Positions 1-8,222 of a stretch of DNA of 39,844 nucleotides are shown piece by piece. The stretch is from NCBI GenBank assembly GCA_004297335.1, contig SCUD01000004.1, positions 1 to 39,844 on the forward strand. The letters are read 5' to 3'. The notes beneath the pieces are model-generated. The model was not told the DNA's origin and did no database searches. It saw only the letters and a list, made by a program, of their open reading frames with translations. The position numbers and the translations under genes were made by a program. This DNA comes from Gammaproteobacteria bacterium (GTDB lineage: Bacteria; Pseudomonadota; Gammaproteobacteria; Steroidobacterales; Steroidobacteraceae). Numbering within the stretch: position 1 is the first letter of the stretch; each line of letters starts with the position of its first letter.

Positions 1-96
1 AAGATGCCGGCCAGGGAATGGCATGCGGCAAAAGCCCAGTTCGCCTTGCTGTTCGGTGAACGGTTCGAGATGCATCAGTGAATCATCCGGCCCGAA

Positions 97-1299
97 TCAC
101 ACAAAATTCCTGACAGGCCCGGCCGTTCGGATGCCAGCGCCTTTGGCCACAAGCCCCCACAAGATACTACCGGCCGCCATCGCGCCCATCTGGACCGCTA
201 TCACCACCGACAATCCGCGCCCACGCACCCAATTGGGCAACGACATTTGCGCAGCAACCTGCAAGGAGGAAATCGCTGCGATCCATGCCGCTCCACACAT
301 CGCCATCGCGACCGATGCCATTACCAATTGATGCAGATATCCCGTTATCAGTACTGCCACCGCGTACTGCACCGTCGCACCGGCGATCACGTGATCAATT
401 GACACCCGTCTCCTCAGCCACGGCAATATCAGTGCCCCGATCACGGCACCAATCCCGATTGACCCCACAAGAATTCCGTAGGTCTCCGGGCCGCCGCCCA
501 ACAGTTCCTTGGCGATCAATGGCAAGAGTGCCCATAGAACAATGGCAAACAGGATGAACCCAACACCACGGACCATCGTGGCCTGCAAGGCTCGGGAATG
601 TACTGCGAATCTCACTCCAGCTCCAATTGCATCCGCGAGCTGCTCCACCGGTACACCGGTCGTCAGTGAATTTCTTCGCCAGCGCCACAACACGGCCACC
701 ACAGCCAAGAAGGTCACTGCGTTGATAATGAATACGACTTCGCATCCTGTCACGGAGATGATCACACCGGCCAGGACAGGGCCAATCGCCCGGGAAATAT
801 TTATGCCCATTACATTCAAGGCAATGGCACCATGCAATTCCTCGCGAGGTACCAGTTCCGGAACTACTGCAGCCATCGCCGGCAGCATGAACGCCGTGCC
901 TGCCCCGAGGCCAAGCGTAAGAGCAAGAAGGCTCCACGCGTTGGTAAGCCCCGCAATGGTCAAGAGCCCCAGCACGGCCGCAACAGCCATCATCCACAAC
1001 AGCGTCCCGATCAGATAGCGGCGCCGATCGAAAATGTCCGACAGGGCACCAGCTGGAATTGCCAACAAGAATATTGGCAGCGTTGTCGCCGCCTGCACCA
1101 GTGCTACCATTGCAGGCGACGTAGTAAACGTCGTCATTAACCAGCCCGCTCCAACGTCGTGCATCCAGGTCCCTATGTTCGACACGAGCGTAGCGACCCA
1201 CAAATTGCGAAATACGCGCAGCCTCAGAGGACTCCACGGTGACGCAAGACCAGAGGCCTCAATACTCTTGGCTCGATTCGGGCTGCTACTGTAGTTCAT
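97..1299 (-). CDS. MFS transporter, C-terminally truncated (11 of 12 helices)
   Basis: Inner-membrane major facilitator carrier of the EntS-like MFS_3 type, 400 residues. The N-terminal half is typical: a first helix starting RNLWVATLVSNIGTWMHDVG, then the loop motif GALSDIFDRRR. I count eleven hydrophobic helices. The frame should then enter helix 12, but after AAGSILWGLVAKGAG it switches to the polar tail IRTAGPVRNFV and stops. None of the three frames downstream encodes a hydrophobic helix, so this is not a simple frameshift. After the stop the same frame stays open to the window edge, with an ATG at 75, but I do not recognise that peptide. The gene is last in a long minus-strand run, 102 bp after an aldolase. 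The family call is secure; substrate and activity are unknown, and the protein may be non-functional. Confidence 0.8.
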   Translation of the reverse strand: MNYSSSPNRAKSIEASGLASPWSPLRLRVFRNLWVATLVSNIGTWMHDVGAGWLMTTFTTSPAMVALVQAATTLPIFLLAIPAGALSDIFDRRRYLIGTLLWMMAVAAVLGLLTIAGLTNAWSLLALTLGLGAGTAFMLPAMAAVVPELVPREELHGAIALNVMGINISRAIGPVLAGVIISVTGCEVVFIINAVTFLAVVAVLWRWRRNSLTTGVPVEQLADAIGAGVRFAVHSRALQATMVRGVGFILFAIVLWALLPLIAKELLGGGPETYGILVGSIGIGAVIGALILPWLRRRVSIDHVIAGATVQYAVAVLITGYLHQLVMASVAMAMCGAAWIAAISSLQVAAQMSLPNWVRGRGLSVVIAVQMGAMAAGSILWGLVAKGAGIRTAGPVRNFV

Positions 1300-1401
1300 T
1301 GCGGTTCCTGTGCCGACTCGAGCATCTCGACGATCGCATCACGCCACTGACGACGTCGTCCTGAAAGTCACCACAGGGTTCGGCCACCTCGCGGTCCGAT
1401 C

Positions 1402-2169
1402 CTACTGTTTCATGTCCGCGAGGAACCGGCGGCTTACCGCCTCCAGCATCGCGACATCACTCAGGCACAATAATATCACGCCTTCCGCAATCATTTTACG
1501 TGCCTGACCAGCATCGGCGTCCTTCATTCCAGCCGCGATTCCCTTTCCCGCAGCAGCCACATGCGCATACGCATCCTTGAGCAGCTTCCTTACCTCCGGA
1601 TGGTTCCTGTCGCCGGCGTGACCCATCTCCAGTAGCACATCCGACATGCCGATGGAGATGACGTCGACGCCTTCCGTGGCCGAAATCGCCGCCATATCGC
1701 GGATGCCTTGCTCCGACTCCACCAGCGCTATCACCAGCGTGTCGTCGTTGGCCTGTCGATAATACTGCTCGGGTGGCTGCGTAAGGCCAAATCTCGCTGC
1801 TCTCGACTGAGAACTGGCGCCACGCTTGCCCATAGGGCTGTACTTCACAGCGTCTACCAACGCTCTTGCGGCAGCTTCGTCGTCGACGTGCGGCCCAATG
1901 ATTCCACGCGCCCCAGTCTCCAGATAGCCGAGGATCACGGAGGGACTGTTCTGCGGAACCTTGACGATCGGCACGATTCCGGTCACGTCGCACGCACGAA
2001 CAAGCTCGGTACACTCCTTGACACCCACGGGAGTCTGTTCAGCATCAATAAAGACAAAGTCAAAACCGAGGTATCCAAAGATCTCGATGGTCTCCGGACA
2101 CGCGAAGGTCAGCATCACACCGTACGACACCTCGCCATTTGCGATTTTCTTCTTTACGGGATTAGCCAT
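1402..2169 (-). CDS. HpcH/HpaI family aldolase with altered active site
   Basis: Class II pyruvate-dependent aldolase family (HpcH/HpaI; 2-keto-3-deoxy acid or 4-hydroxy-2-oxo acid cleavage), 255 residues from ATG 2169. That start is preceded by GGAG at 7 bp and matches the family N-terminus; an upstream ATG at 2202 is less likely. The metal-ligand positions Glu151 (ALVESEQG) and Asp177 (GMSDVLL) are present. Two hallmark positions are changed. The catalytic His of the usual D-x-E-H motif (His45 in HpaI) is Gln45 in IDAEQTP. The enolate-stabilising Arg of the R-V-P motif (Arg70) is Lys70 in IVKVPQN. The frame is intact, so this may be a divergent lyase or a binding protein rather than a decayed gene. 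The alpha/beta hydrolase ends 32 bp upstream, consistent with co-transcription. Confidence 0.85.
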   Translation of the reverse strand: MANPVKKKIANGEVSYGVMLTFACPETIEIFGYLGFDFVFIDAEQTPVGVKECTELVRACDVTGIVPIVKVPQNSPSVILGYLETGARGIIGPHVDDEAAARALVDAVKYSPMGKRGASSQSRAARFGLTQPPEQYYRQANDDTLVIALVESEQGIRDMAAISATEGVDVISIGMSDVLLEMGHAGDRNHPEVRKLLKDAYAHVAAAGKGIAAGMKDADAGQARKMIAEGVILLCLSDVAMLEAVSRRFLADMKQ

Positions 2170-2201
2170 GGTCCATCTCCGTTTCACCGTGGTCATGGGC
2201 A

Positions 2202-3431
2202 TTAGTGCCTTACATCCGTAGAAGCAAGGTGCTGCAGAATGTAGGGGATCAGTTGTTGAGGCGATGTTTCAATGAAGAAATGTCCCGCATCTTCAAGGAC
2301 AACTTCCTGGTAAGGTGCATCGACGTATTGCTTTGTCAGGTGCGCCGTTTCGGAAGCCAGCCCCGGACCCTCACTCCATACAAACAGGGTCGGGACCGTG
2401 ACTGACGTTATCGTTGCGAGATACTCCGGCGTGATCGCGTCTCCCCACGCAAGCGCACCTTCCAGAGCACCGGGTCGCGACAGTCGCGCAACCTGGCGGT
2501 CGACCGCGTCGGCCGGTAGTCCGCTCTTGAGCAGGAAGCTTCGCAGCGGTGTCGCGTCATTCTTTAGCAGCGCTTCGGCCTGCGCGGCAAGGCTGCTCTT
2601 GCCCTCCGGATTCTTGGCCTTCCTATGTTCTCGCCACAGCCGGCTTTGTTCCGGATCGTCAAGAATAGCCCGGCCAAAGGCAGCCGGGTGAGGAAACCGC
2701 AGTGCGATGACAGACCGAATTCGGTCCGGCACTGTCGCGGCCGTAATCCACGCCATTGCGCCACCGATTCCGAACCCGCATATGTCGAAACGGGCAATCC
2801 CAAGGGCATCCGCAATGCCGACTACATCGTCAACAACGGCTGGGGGGATGAATGCAACACCATCGGCAGGCATTGTCCCCGGCGCCGTACCGCGCAGGTC
2901 GGGTGCTATCGTACGATAGCCATACCGCACCAGCGCTTCCGAAATATAGTCCCACGTATGAGCATCTTGCGGATATCCATGTAACAGCATGATGGCCCGT
3001 CCTTGCTCTGGACCGTTGATCAGGACGCGGAAGCGCAGTCCGTTAGCCTGAACCGTAACCGCCTTCGCAGGTAGTGGTTTCGTCGAAAACGGCTGACTTT
3101 CACCACTCCCTTTATCAGCGTCGCTGCCTTGCCGAAAGGCCAGAGCATTCTCCGGACCAGGCACCGCGCGACCGACAAGCGGCCTCTGTAACCGTTGCCT
3201 CGTAGTCGATGTGAGCTCTCGGTGACCGAAAGCCACAAGTCGTGCCGCCTGCCCGTCAACGCTGCCCGGTGCCTCGATTCTGGTTCCAGCGGGCCCTCCA
3301 GGCGCGGACCCACCCATATCCTGGTCCACGTTTCCTGGCTGAGCCCAAGTTGCGGCGACGGTTGCCGTTTCCCCCACAATGCCAGCCGCTCCAAGTGCCG
3401 CCACGCATGTAATCCGCATGTAGATATTCAT
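2202..3431 (-). CDS. Secreted alpha/beta hydrolase-fold protein lacking the nucleophile
   Basis: Alpha/beta hydrolase fold of the epoxide hydrolase/haloalkane dehalogenase type, 409 residues from ATG 3431. GAGGAAG sits 7-8 bp upstream; another ATG at 3452 has a weaker site. Residues 1-30 form a signal peptide, so the protein is probably periplasmic. Residues 31-120 are a Gly/Pro/Ala-rich linker without a recognisable domain. The core starts near 125 with the oxyanion motif HGYPQ (151-155). The nucleophile elbow, usually GHDWGG, is GFGIGG (219-224), so the Asp/Ser position is Gly221. The usual acid loop after the later strand reads WSEGPGLAS (352-360) without Asp. Catalytic His384 is kept in DAGHFF. 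Standard triad hydrolysis looks impossible; a binding role or altered chemistry is an inference. Confidence 0.8.
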   Translation of the reverse strand: MNIYMRITCVAALGAAGIVGETATVAATWAQPGNVDQDMGGSAPGGPAGTRIEAPGSVDGQAARLVAFGHRELTSTTRQRLQRPLVGRAVPGPENALAFRQGSDADKGSGESQPFSTKPLPAKAVTVQANGLRFRVLINGPEQGRAIMLLHGYPQDAHTWDYISEALVRYGYRTIAPDLRGTAPGTMPADGVAFIPPAVVDDVVGIADALGIARFDICGFGIGGAMAWITAATVPDRIRSVIALRFPHPAAFGRAILDDPEQSRLWREHRKAKNPEGKSSLAAQAEALLKNDATPLRSFLLKSGLPADAVDRQVARLSRPGALEGALAWGDAITPEYLATITSVTVPTLFVWSEGPGLASETAHLTKQYVDAPYQEVVLEDAGHFFIETSPQQLIPYILQHLASTDVRH

Positions 3432-3568
3432 TGAACGCTTCCTCGAAAGCATGCCAATCCACCGATAGCACGCGCCACCCCACTCATCGCTACGCGAACG
3501 GCTTACAGAAGCAGCGGATAGCTGCCCAAGACGTGCCCCGATCTTACCTTCCGTGTGCGCAACCTCGC

Positions 3569-4843
3569 CTAGAATGCGTTGCGCATAATGTCGCCACCCT
3601 TCATCACGAATTTCACCCTTTCGAGCACTGTAATGTCCTTGAGCGGGTCGCCCGGAACCGCCACGACATCCGCCAATTTGCCAGCCTCCAGCGACCCTAT
3701 CTCGCGTTCCAGGCCCAGCACCGTTGCTGCGTTGATGGTCGCCATCGCCACAGCATCCCGCTCGCTAACGCCGTGTCTTACTAGAGCGGCAAATTCCTTG
3801 CTGGCAAGCTCACGCTGCGCCTTCTCATCCGGAAATATCGGGTCACCCCCAAAAGCCATCTTTACGCCCGCTCTATATGCGCTCTCAACAACACGACCGT
3901 TACTCTCAACGAGGTGCTGCAACTCCCTGCGCCTCGCGTCATCAAGGCCTTTCGCGTCGGCCGCCACAAACTCAGTGGCATACATGTTGGTCACGAGCCA
4001 GGTTCCGTTCTTGATCATCACGCTGATTGCCTTGTCCGTTATCAAGGCGCCGTGCAATATGAAGTCATAGCCGGCATTGGACGCCGCAATGGCGCCAGCG
4101 TCGCTATGAGCGTGCGTAAAGATCCGCATTCCGAGGCGATGGGATTCCTCGGCAAACGCGTGGATCTCTTGATCCGTGAAATACACAATATCGGGATTCT
4201 CACCCGCCCTCAATGCGCCACCAGTAATGAACACCTTGGTCCAGTCCGCACCGGCTTTTCGCTCCCGGCGTACCATTTCCCGGGCTGTGTCCGGCCCGCT
4301 CTTTACCGTTTGATCCAGTTCCGGCGAGTCACGGTGTCCACCCGTTGCAGTAAGTCCATGCTGTGCGACGAACAGACGCGGCCCTTCAAAAAGACCAGCG
4401 TTGATTGCGTTTCTGAGATCGACCACGCCGTAATAGCGATCATCTTCGCCAGCGGTACCAATCGTAGTAAAACCGGCGCGTAGAAGTGTTTGTGCATTTC
4501 TTAGCGCAATGAGGGTCTTGGCGGCGCTGGACGTGAAATGTGACGCTAACTCTCTATCTCTCGTCACGGTGAGGTGTGAATACAATGTAATTAGCCCGGG
4601 CAGGCATGTGGCCCGACCGAGATCCACCGGCGCATAGCCCTCCGGCGACACCTTCCCTCTTTCGACCCGCTCTATCGATCCGTTTCGAATCAAAAGTGTC
4701 ACTTCACCCTGGAGAGATGCTTGCGCCGGATCGAGGACATTGCCGCACTGCAACGCGACAGGGGTTCCCGCGTGTGCCGTCGTCATCGTGCCCACACCAA
4801 GCATCATGACTGCCGCAAAGAGTAATAGCATGGATCGCTGCAT
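3569..4843 (-). CDS. Exported amidohydrolase family protein with incomplete HxH motif
   Basis: Metal-dependent amidohydrolase of the imidazolonepropionase-like/prolidase-like group, 424 residues from ATG 4843, preceded by AGGAGAG. Residues 1-25 are a signal peptide ending TTAHA, so the product is exported. Most metal-site elements are visible: Lys203 in ADWTKVFITGG (carboxylated Lys in the family), His244 and His246 in THAHSDAG, and Asp334 in AFGGDP. The C-terminal composite domain ends with GSLEAGKLADVVAV. The first element, normally P-G-L-I-D-x-H-x-H, reads PGLITLYSH (82-90), so the first metal-binding His is Tyr88 and the Asp is Thr. Activity is therefore uncertain. It sits between a DapA-like gene (185 bp upstream) and a secreted hydrolase (137 bp downstream). 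The substrate is unknown. Confidence 0.85.
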   Translation of the reverse strand: MQRSMLLLFAAVMMLGVGTMTTAHAGTPVALQCGNVLDPAQASLQGEVTLLIRNGSIERVERGKVSPEGYAPVDLGRATCLPGLITLYSHLTVTRDRELASHFTSSAAKTLIALRNAQTLLRAGFTTIGTAGEDDRYYGVVDLRNAINAGLFEGPRLFVAQHGLTATGGHRDSPELDQTVKSGPDTAREMVRRERKAGADWTKVFITGGALRAGENPDIVYFTDQEIHAFAEESHRLGMRIFTHAHSDAGAIAASNAGYDFILHGALITDKAISVMIKNGTWLVTNMYATEFVAADAKGLDDARRRELQHLVESNGRVVESAYRAGVKMAFGGDPIFPDEKAQRELASKEFAALVRHGVSERDAVAMATINAATVLGLEREIGSLEAGKLADVVAVPGDPLKDITVLERVKFVMKGGDIMRNAF

Positions 4844-5028
4844 GTTGCTCTCCTCTGGAGGCCAAGCCTGTCTGAACCACCGTTGCGCACAGACGCGGGA
4901 CTTGCTCCGCGCCCGCACTGTCTGTGCCTTATTGGTCATCGAGCCCCAGCTCGACTACCGTCAGAGACCCCACGCTCGCGCGCTGCAACGTCTTGACCGG
5001 ACCGCACGGGCTGATCCGACACCACGAA

Positions 5029-6006
5029 TCAAGCTTCCCGAATTTTCAGCCCTACCCTATGCATGACTTCCTTGACCGCGGTTTTGTCCCTATTCAGATA
5101 TTGCACTTTCGGAAATCGCATCTCACCGCCGGACATTCCGACCAGGCCTTCCATGTACTTCCACATCTGATAGTTGTAGAGGCCAGTATCGCCTTTCAGG
5201 CTGCGCATCGAACTGACGAAGAACTTCCGCAACGGATCCATCCGCCAATACAGCTCCATCGCTTCCTTCATCTGATTGTTCTGGATCAGTGCAAACAAAT
5301 TGACCTCTCGCCGATCGTCCGGCGTCTGAAATATCTGCCACGGTGCCGACCCGGACCACTGCATCCCGTACTTTGGAATCAGGATCGGCCATGCCTCGTC
5401 GTGCGGGTGACTGATCAGCACCTTGTCCCCGAACAGCCGCCAGCATTCGTCCAGCCACGCCAGATCACCAATCCCGTCCTTCATCGCCACGACGTTCTCG
5501 ATGTCGGCCATCCGGCTCAGCAACGCCGGGGAAAACCCGCCGTGCAGCGGAAAGTCATACTTGCGGGACGGAAACAACTCCACCGCCAGGCCGGTCGCCT
5601 CGCAGATCGCCAGCGTGTAGTCGAATACCTCGTCAGCGGTCCGCGGGGTGAAGTTCGGCGGATAGGACACAAAGATCGTGTCGCAGCCAACCGCCTCCGA
5701 GAACCGCGCCATCTCCTGGTTCTGCTCGAGCGTCGGATAACGCAGGGAGACACTGATGCCGATCCGGTCCTTGGCCTCGTCCACACACCACTCAATGAAG
5801 CGCTTGTCCTCCTCGATCGTCGTCCCCGTGTCATTGACCGTCACGGCCGAAAAGAAGCCGTGCCTGACCAGCTCCCGCACGTCGTGCCGGACCGACGCTT
5901 CATCGAGCGTCAAGTCGTCCGACCGGAACGACGGGAAGATGGTTGCCTCTAGACCCCGGAAGTAGCCCGCAGCCCATTCCTTGGCTTCCGTCTTTCTGTA
6001 TTTCAT
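5029..6006 (-). CDS. DapA-superfamily (DHDPS/N-acetylneuraminate lyase-like) aldolase or hydratase
   Basis: TIM-barrel class I aldolase superfamily member, 325 residues from ATG 6006. The site upstream (GAAGG) is modest; a longer start at 6072 has no family support. The Schiff-base lysine is Lys176 in NVVAMKDG, and the substrate carboxylate loop NDTGTT (58-63) is present. The Tyr that in DapA stands three residues before the PSR motif is Glu143 here (VELFPSR). This is therefore not lysine-pathway DapA but a catabolic subfamily, perhaps acting on a 2-keto acid. It lies 78 bp after the MFS gene, in a run with two HpcH/HpaI aldolases. By eye it is more GC-rich (about 60%) than its neighbours, suggesting a patchwork origin. 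Family is firm; reaction unknown. Confidence 0.85.
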   Translation of the reverse strand: MKYRKTEAKEWAAGYFRGLEATIFPSFRSDDLTLDEASVRHDVRELVRHGFFSAVTVNDTGTTIEEDKRFIEWCVDEAKDRIGISVSLRYPTLEQNQEMARFSEAVGCDTIFVSYPPNFTPRTADEVFDYTLAICEATGLAVELFPSRKYDFPLHGGFSPALLSRMADIENVVAMKDGIGDLAWLDECWRLFGDKVLISHPHDEAWPILIPKYGMQWSGSAPWQIFQTPDDRREVNLFALIQNNQMKEAMELYWRMDPLRKFFVSSMRSLKGDTGLYNYQMWKYMEGLVGMSGGEMRFPKVQYLNRDKTAVKEVMHRVGLKIREA

Positions 6007-6084
6007 CGCGAACACCTTCGCCGGACAAATTCGAGCAATGTAGTTGGCATTGTCAAGTTGCCGGCCGGTCACTCGATATGTGTT

Positions 6085-7368
6085 TCACAGTGCCGCCTGG
6101 CAACCGGGCTCGAAGCGTGACTGCGCGCGCGATGGAGGCACGGCCATTGAGATGCAAGCAAGTGCTCCCGCAAGCAAGATGATCGCCACGGTGAAGGGCA
6201 CGGTATAGCTACCTGTGACATCGTGGAAGACGCCGGCAAAGGGTGCGGCCAACCCGCCCAATATTTTCCAGAACGGCAAGGCGGTCCCTATAGTCCTGGG
6301 ATAGTCATTTCGCCCGAAGTAGGCGGGATACAGTGTTGTGACCGCTACCCACGCCGCTCCGGTTCCGATTCCAAACAATATGTTGGCGGCAACAACTATG
6401 GGCAGCGTATTGGCCATCGATATCGCGGTCGTGGCCGCGGCCGTCAGGACTGTCGCGCCAAAGGCCACGCCGCGTATGCTGAACCGAAGACCCAGGAAGC
6501 CCGCGCTTAGTTTTCCGACGGTCATAAGACCGGGAACGAGAGAGAATGTCGCAGCAGCCGCCGCCGCGCCTATACCCATGTCTACCAGGAAGGCCACTTC
6601 GTGCGATACGATCATGGTTAGGGCAAACATGTGTGCAAGGCCAAACGCTGTTAACAGCCAAAAGGTCTTTGTACGTATCGCCTCTCCAACCGTGAACTCG
6701 GCAGGTATGTGGTGAGTCTTTTCGATGGCTTCAGCGGCAACTGAAGACGGACCTCCATCGGGAACCTGGCCCAGATCCTCCGGCTTGTTTCTCAAGACAA
6801 GTCCCGGAATCACCACCATGAACACCAGCCCCCCGGCAGCCATGATCAGATAAGTGGCCCGCCATTGCACGACATCGATCAAGGCCATCAGACCCGGAAT
6901 CAGGACCAACCCTCCCAGTCCGCCTGAAGCAATGAGGATGCCCAAGGCAAGCGATCGCCTCCTCTGAAACCAGTCGGTGGCCAAGGTAGTGGTGGGGATA
7001 AAGCCGCCCAAACCGACCCCCAGCCCGATCAGCAGACCGTAGGCCAGGTAGAACTGCCAGAGGTGCGATTGAAAAGACAGCAACAGGACACCTAAGCTGC
7101 CAAGAAATCCACCTGATATGATTGCCCGGCTGGCTCCAAACTTCCGCACGAACCAGCCGACAAGCGGCGAACAGAGGCCTGCCACCGCAAAGGCCGCCAT
7201 GTACGCCCCTGATACCAGGCCCCGACTCCAGCCGAACTCTTCGCATATCGATGGCAGGAAGACGCCAAAAGACATTAGTGACCCAGCCCCCATGAAAAAG
7301 ACCAGGGCCGTTGTAGCCAGTACTATCCAGCCGTAAAAGCCACCTCCTCCCAGTAGCGATCTACCCAT
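6085..7368 (-). CDS. MFS transporter (OFA/monocarboxylate-like)
   Basis: Twelve-helix major facilitator carrier, 427 residues from ATG 7368. The start has GGAG 7 bp upstream and overlaps the last 8 bases of the upstream aldolase gene (ATGGGTAG), so translation is probably coupled. The N-terminus FYGWIVLATTALVFFMGAG followed by FGVFLPSICEEFGWSR resembles the oxalate/formate antiporter and monocarboxylate branch. The loop WFQRRRSLALGI between helices 4 and 5 is also typical. Tight linkage to an aldolase suggests it moves a carboxylate substrate or product across the inner membrane, working with the TonB-dependent receptor encoded upstream. Direction and substrate are inferences. Confidence 0.88.
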   Translation of the reverse strand: MGRSLLGGGGFYGWIVLATTALVFFMGAGSLMSFGVFLPSICEEFGWSRGLVSGAYMAAFAVAGLCSPLVGWFVRKFGASRAIISGGFLGSLGVLLLSFQSHLWQFYLAYGLLIGLGVGLGGFIPTTTLATDWFQRRRSLALGILIASGGLGGLVLIPGLMALIDVVQWRATYLIMAAGGLVFMVVIPGLVLRNKPEDLGQVPDGGPSSVAAEAIEKTHHIPAEFTVGEAIRTKTFWLLTAFGLAHMFALTMIVSHEVAFLVDMGIGAAAAAATFSLVPGLMTVGKLSAGFLGLRFSIRGVAFGATVLTAAATTAISMANTLPIVVAANILFGIGTGAAWVAVTTLYPAYFGRNDYPRTIGTALPFWKILGGLAAPFAGVFHDVTGSYTVPFTVAIILLAGALACISMAVPPSRAQSRFEPGCQAAL

Positions 7369-8167
7369 CTGTTGCTCCAACGAGAGCGTGGCCCCTCCAG
7401 GCTGTCCGTACCTCGCGAACGCCAGATGCAAGTGCCGATTGATACAGGGCGAGGTCGACCCCGTAGAGAATCAGGTTATAGCCTGCCGCAATCGAAGCGG
7501 CCGCCTCTTCACTGCTGCCTACCGGTCTGCAGACCGACTTGTGGTGGCTCTTGGCAGCCGCCATGACACGGTCAACCGCTGCTCGCATTTTTGGGTGCTC
7601 GAACTGACCCGCAATGCCCATCGATGCGGACAGATCGAAGGGGCCGATGGATACAGCATCAAGCCCGTCTACCTCCATGATTTGTTCCACGTTTTCAACC
7701 CCCGTGGCCGTCTCAATCAGTGCCACAAAGGAAGTCTTGCTGTTAGCCTCGTGCATTCTTTCCGCAACCGGTCTCGAAACGTAGTCATCTTGCGGCCCCA
7801 AGCAGCAGACTCCTCTGACTCCCTGAGGAGGATACTTAATCCAATTCACAATACGCATCGCCTGCTCCGCCGTCTCCAATTTGGGCGGCTGGATACCTTG
7901 TGCGCCGACGTCCAATGCACGCGCTATATCCTTCTGGTCCATGGACGGCGGGCGGACCATACTGACCACTCCGGCATCGTGTAAGAAACGCACTACGGTC
8001 TTGACCGTCTCAAAGCTCCATCCATTGTGCTCCATGTCCACCACCGCAAAGTCGCAGCCCGCACTCTTGATGAGATGTCCCATTGCAGGGGTGGCAAACT
8101 CGGCGATGACGGTACCGATCTTAAGATCCTGACTCCGCACAAGTTCCCGGAAAGAGAGTCTGTTCAT
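7361..8167 (-). CDS. HpcH/HpaI family aldolase, canonical active site
   Basis: Class II pyruvate aldolase family, 268 residues from ATG 8167 (MNRLSFREL), chosen by match to the family N-terminus; the ribosome site is weak and an in-frame start exists at 8272. All hallmark residues are visible: Glu46-His47 in VDMEHNG, Arg72 in SMVRPP, metal ligands Glu152 in ALIETATG and Asp178 in IGPFDLS. It should catalyse reversible retro-aldol cleavage of a 2-keto-3-deoxy or 4-hydroxy-2-oxo acid to pyruvate plus an aldehyde in the cytoplasm. It starts 55 bp after the TBDR gene and its 3' end overlaps the MFS gene. It contrasts with the paralogue at 1402-2169, where His and Arg are replaced. Confidence 0.9.
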   Translation of the reverse strand: MNRLSFRELVRSQDLKIGTVIAEFATPAMGHLIKSAGCDFAVVDMEHNGWSFETVKTVVRFLHDAGVVSMVRPPSMDQKDIARALDVGAQGIQPPKLETAEQAMRIVNWIKYPPQGVRGVCCLGPQDDYVSRPVAERMHEANSKTSFVALIETATGVENVEQIMEVDGLDAVSIGPFDLSASMGIAGQFEHPKMRAAVDRVMAAAKSHHKSVCRPVGSSEEAAASIAAGYNLILYGVDLALYQSALASGVREVRTAWRGHALVGATDG

Positions 8168-8222
8168 CGTCCCGATTTCTCTGTAAGCCGCCTTGATTCC
8201 ACCACGTCGCTCGACATCGGAT

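Noticed and set aside
1-75. Partial minus-strand gene from ATG 75 beyond the window
   Set aside because: Only 25 codons, no clear ribosome site and no recognisable motif; noted under the MFS entry instead.
5029-6006. Lysine-pathway dapA
   Set aside because: The conserved Tyr is Glu, the C-terminus differs and the context is catabolic.
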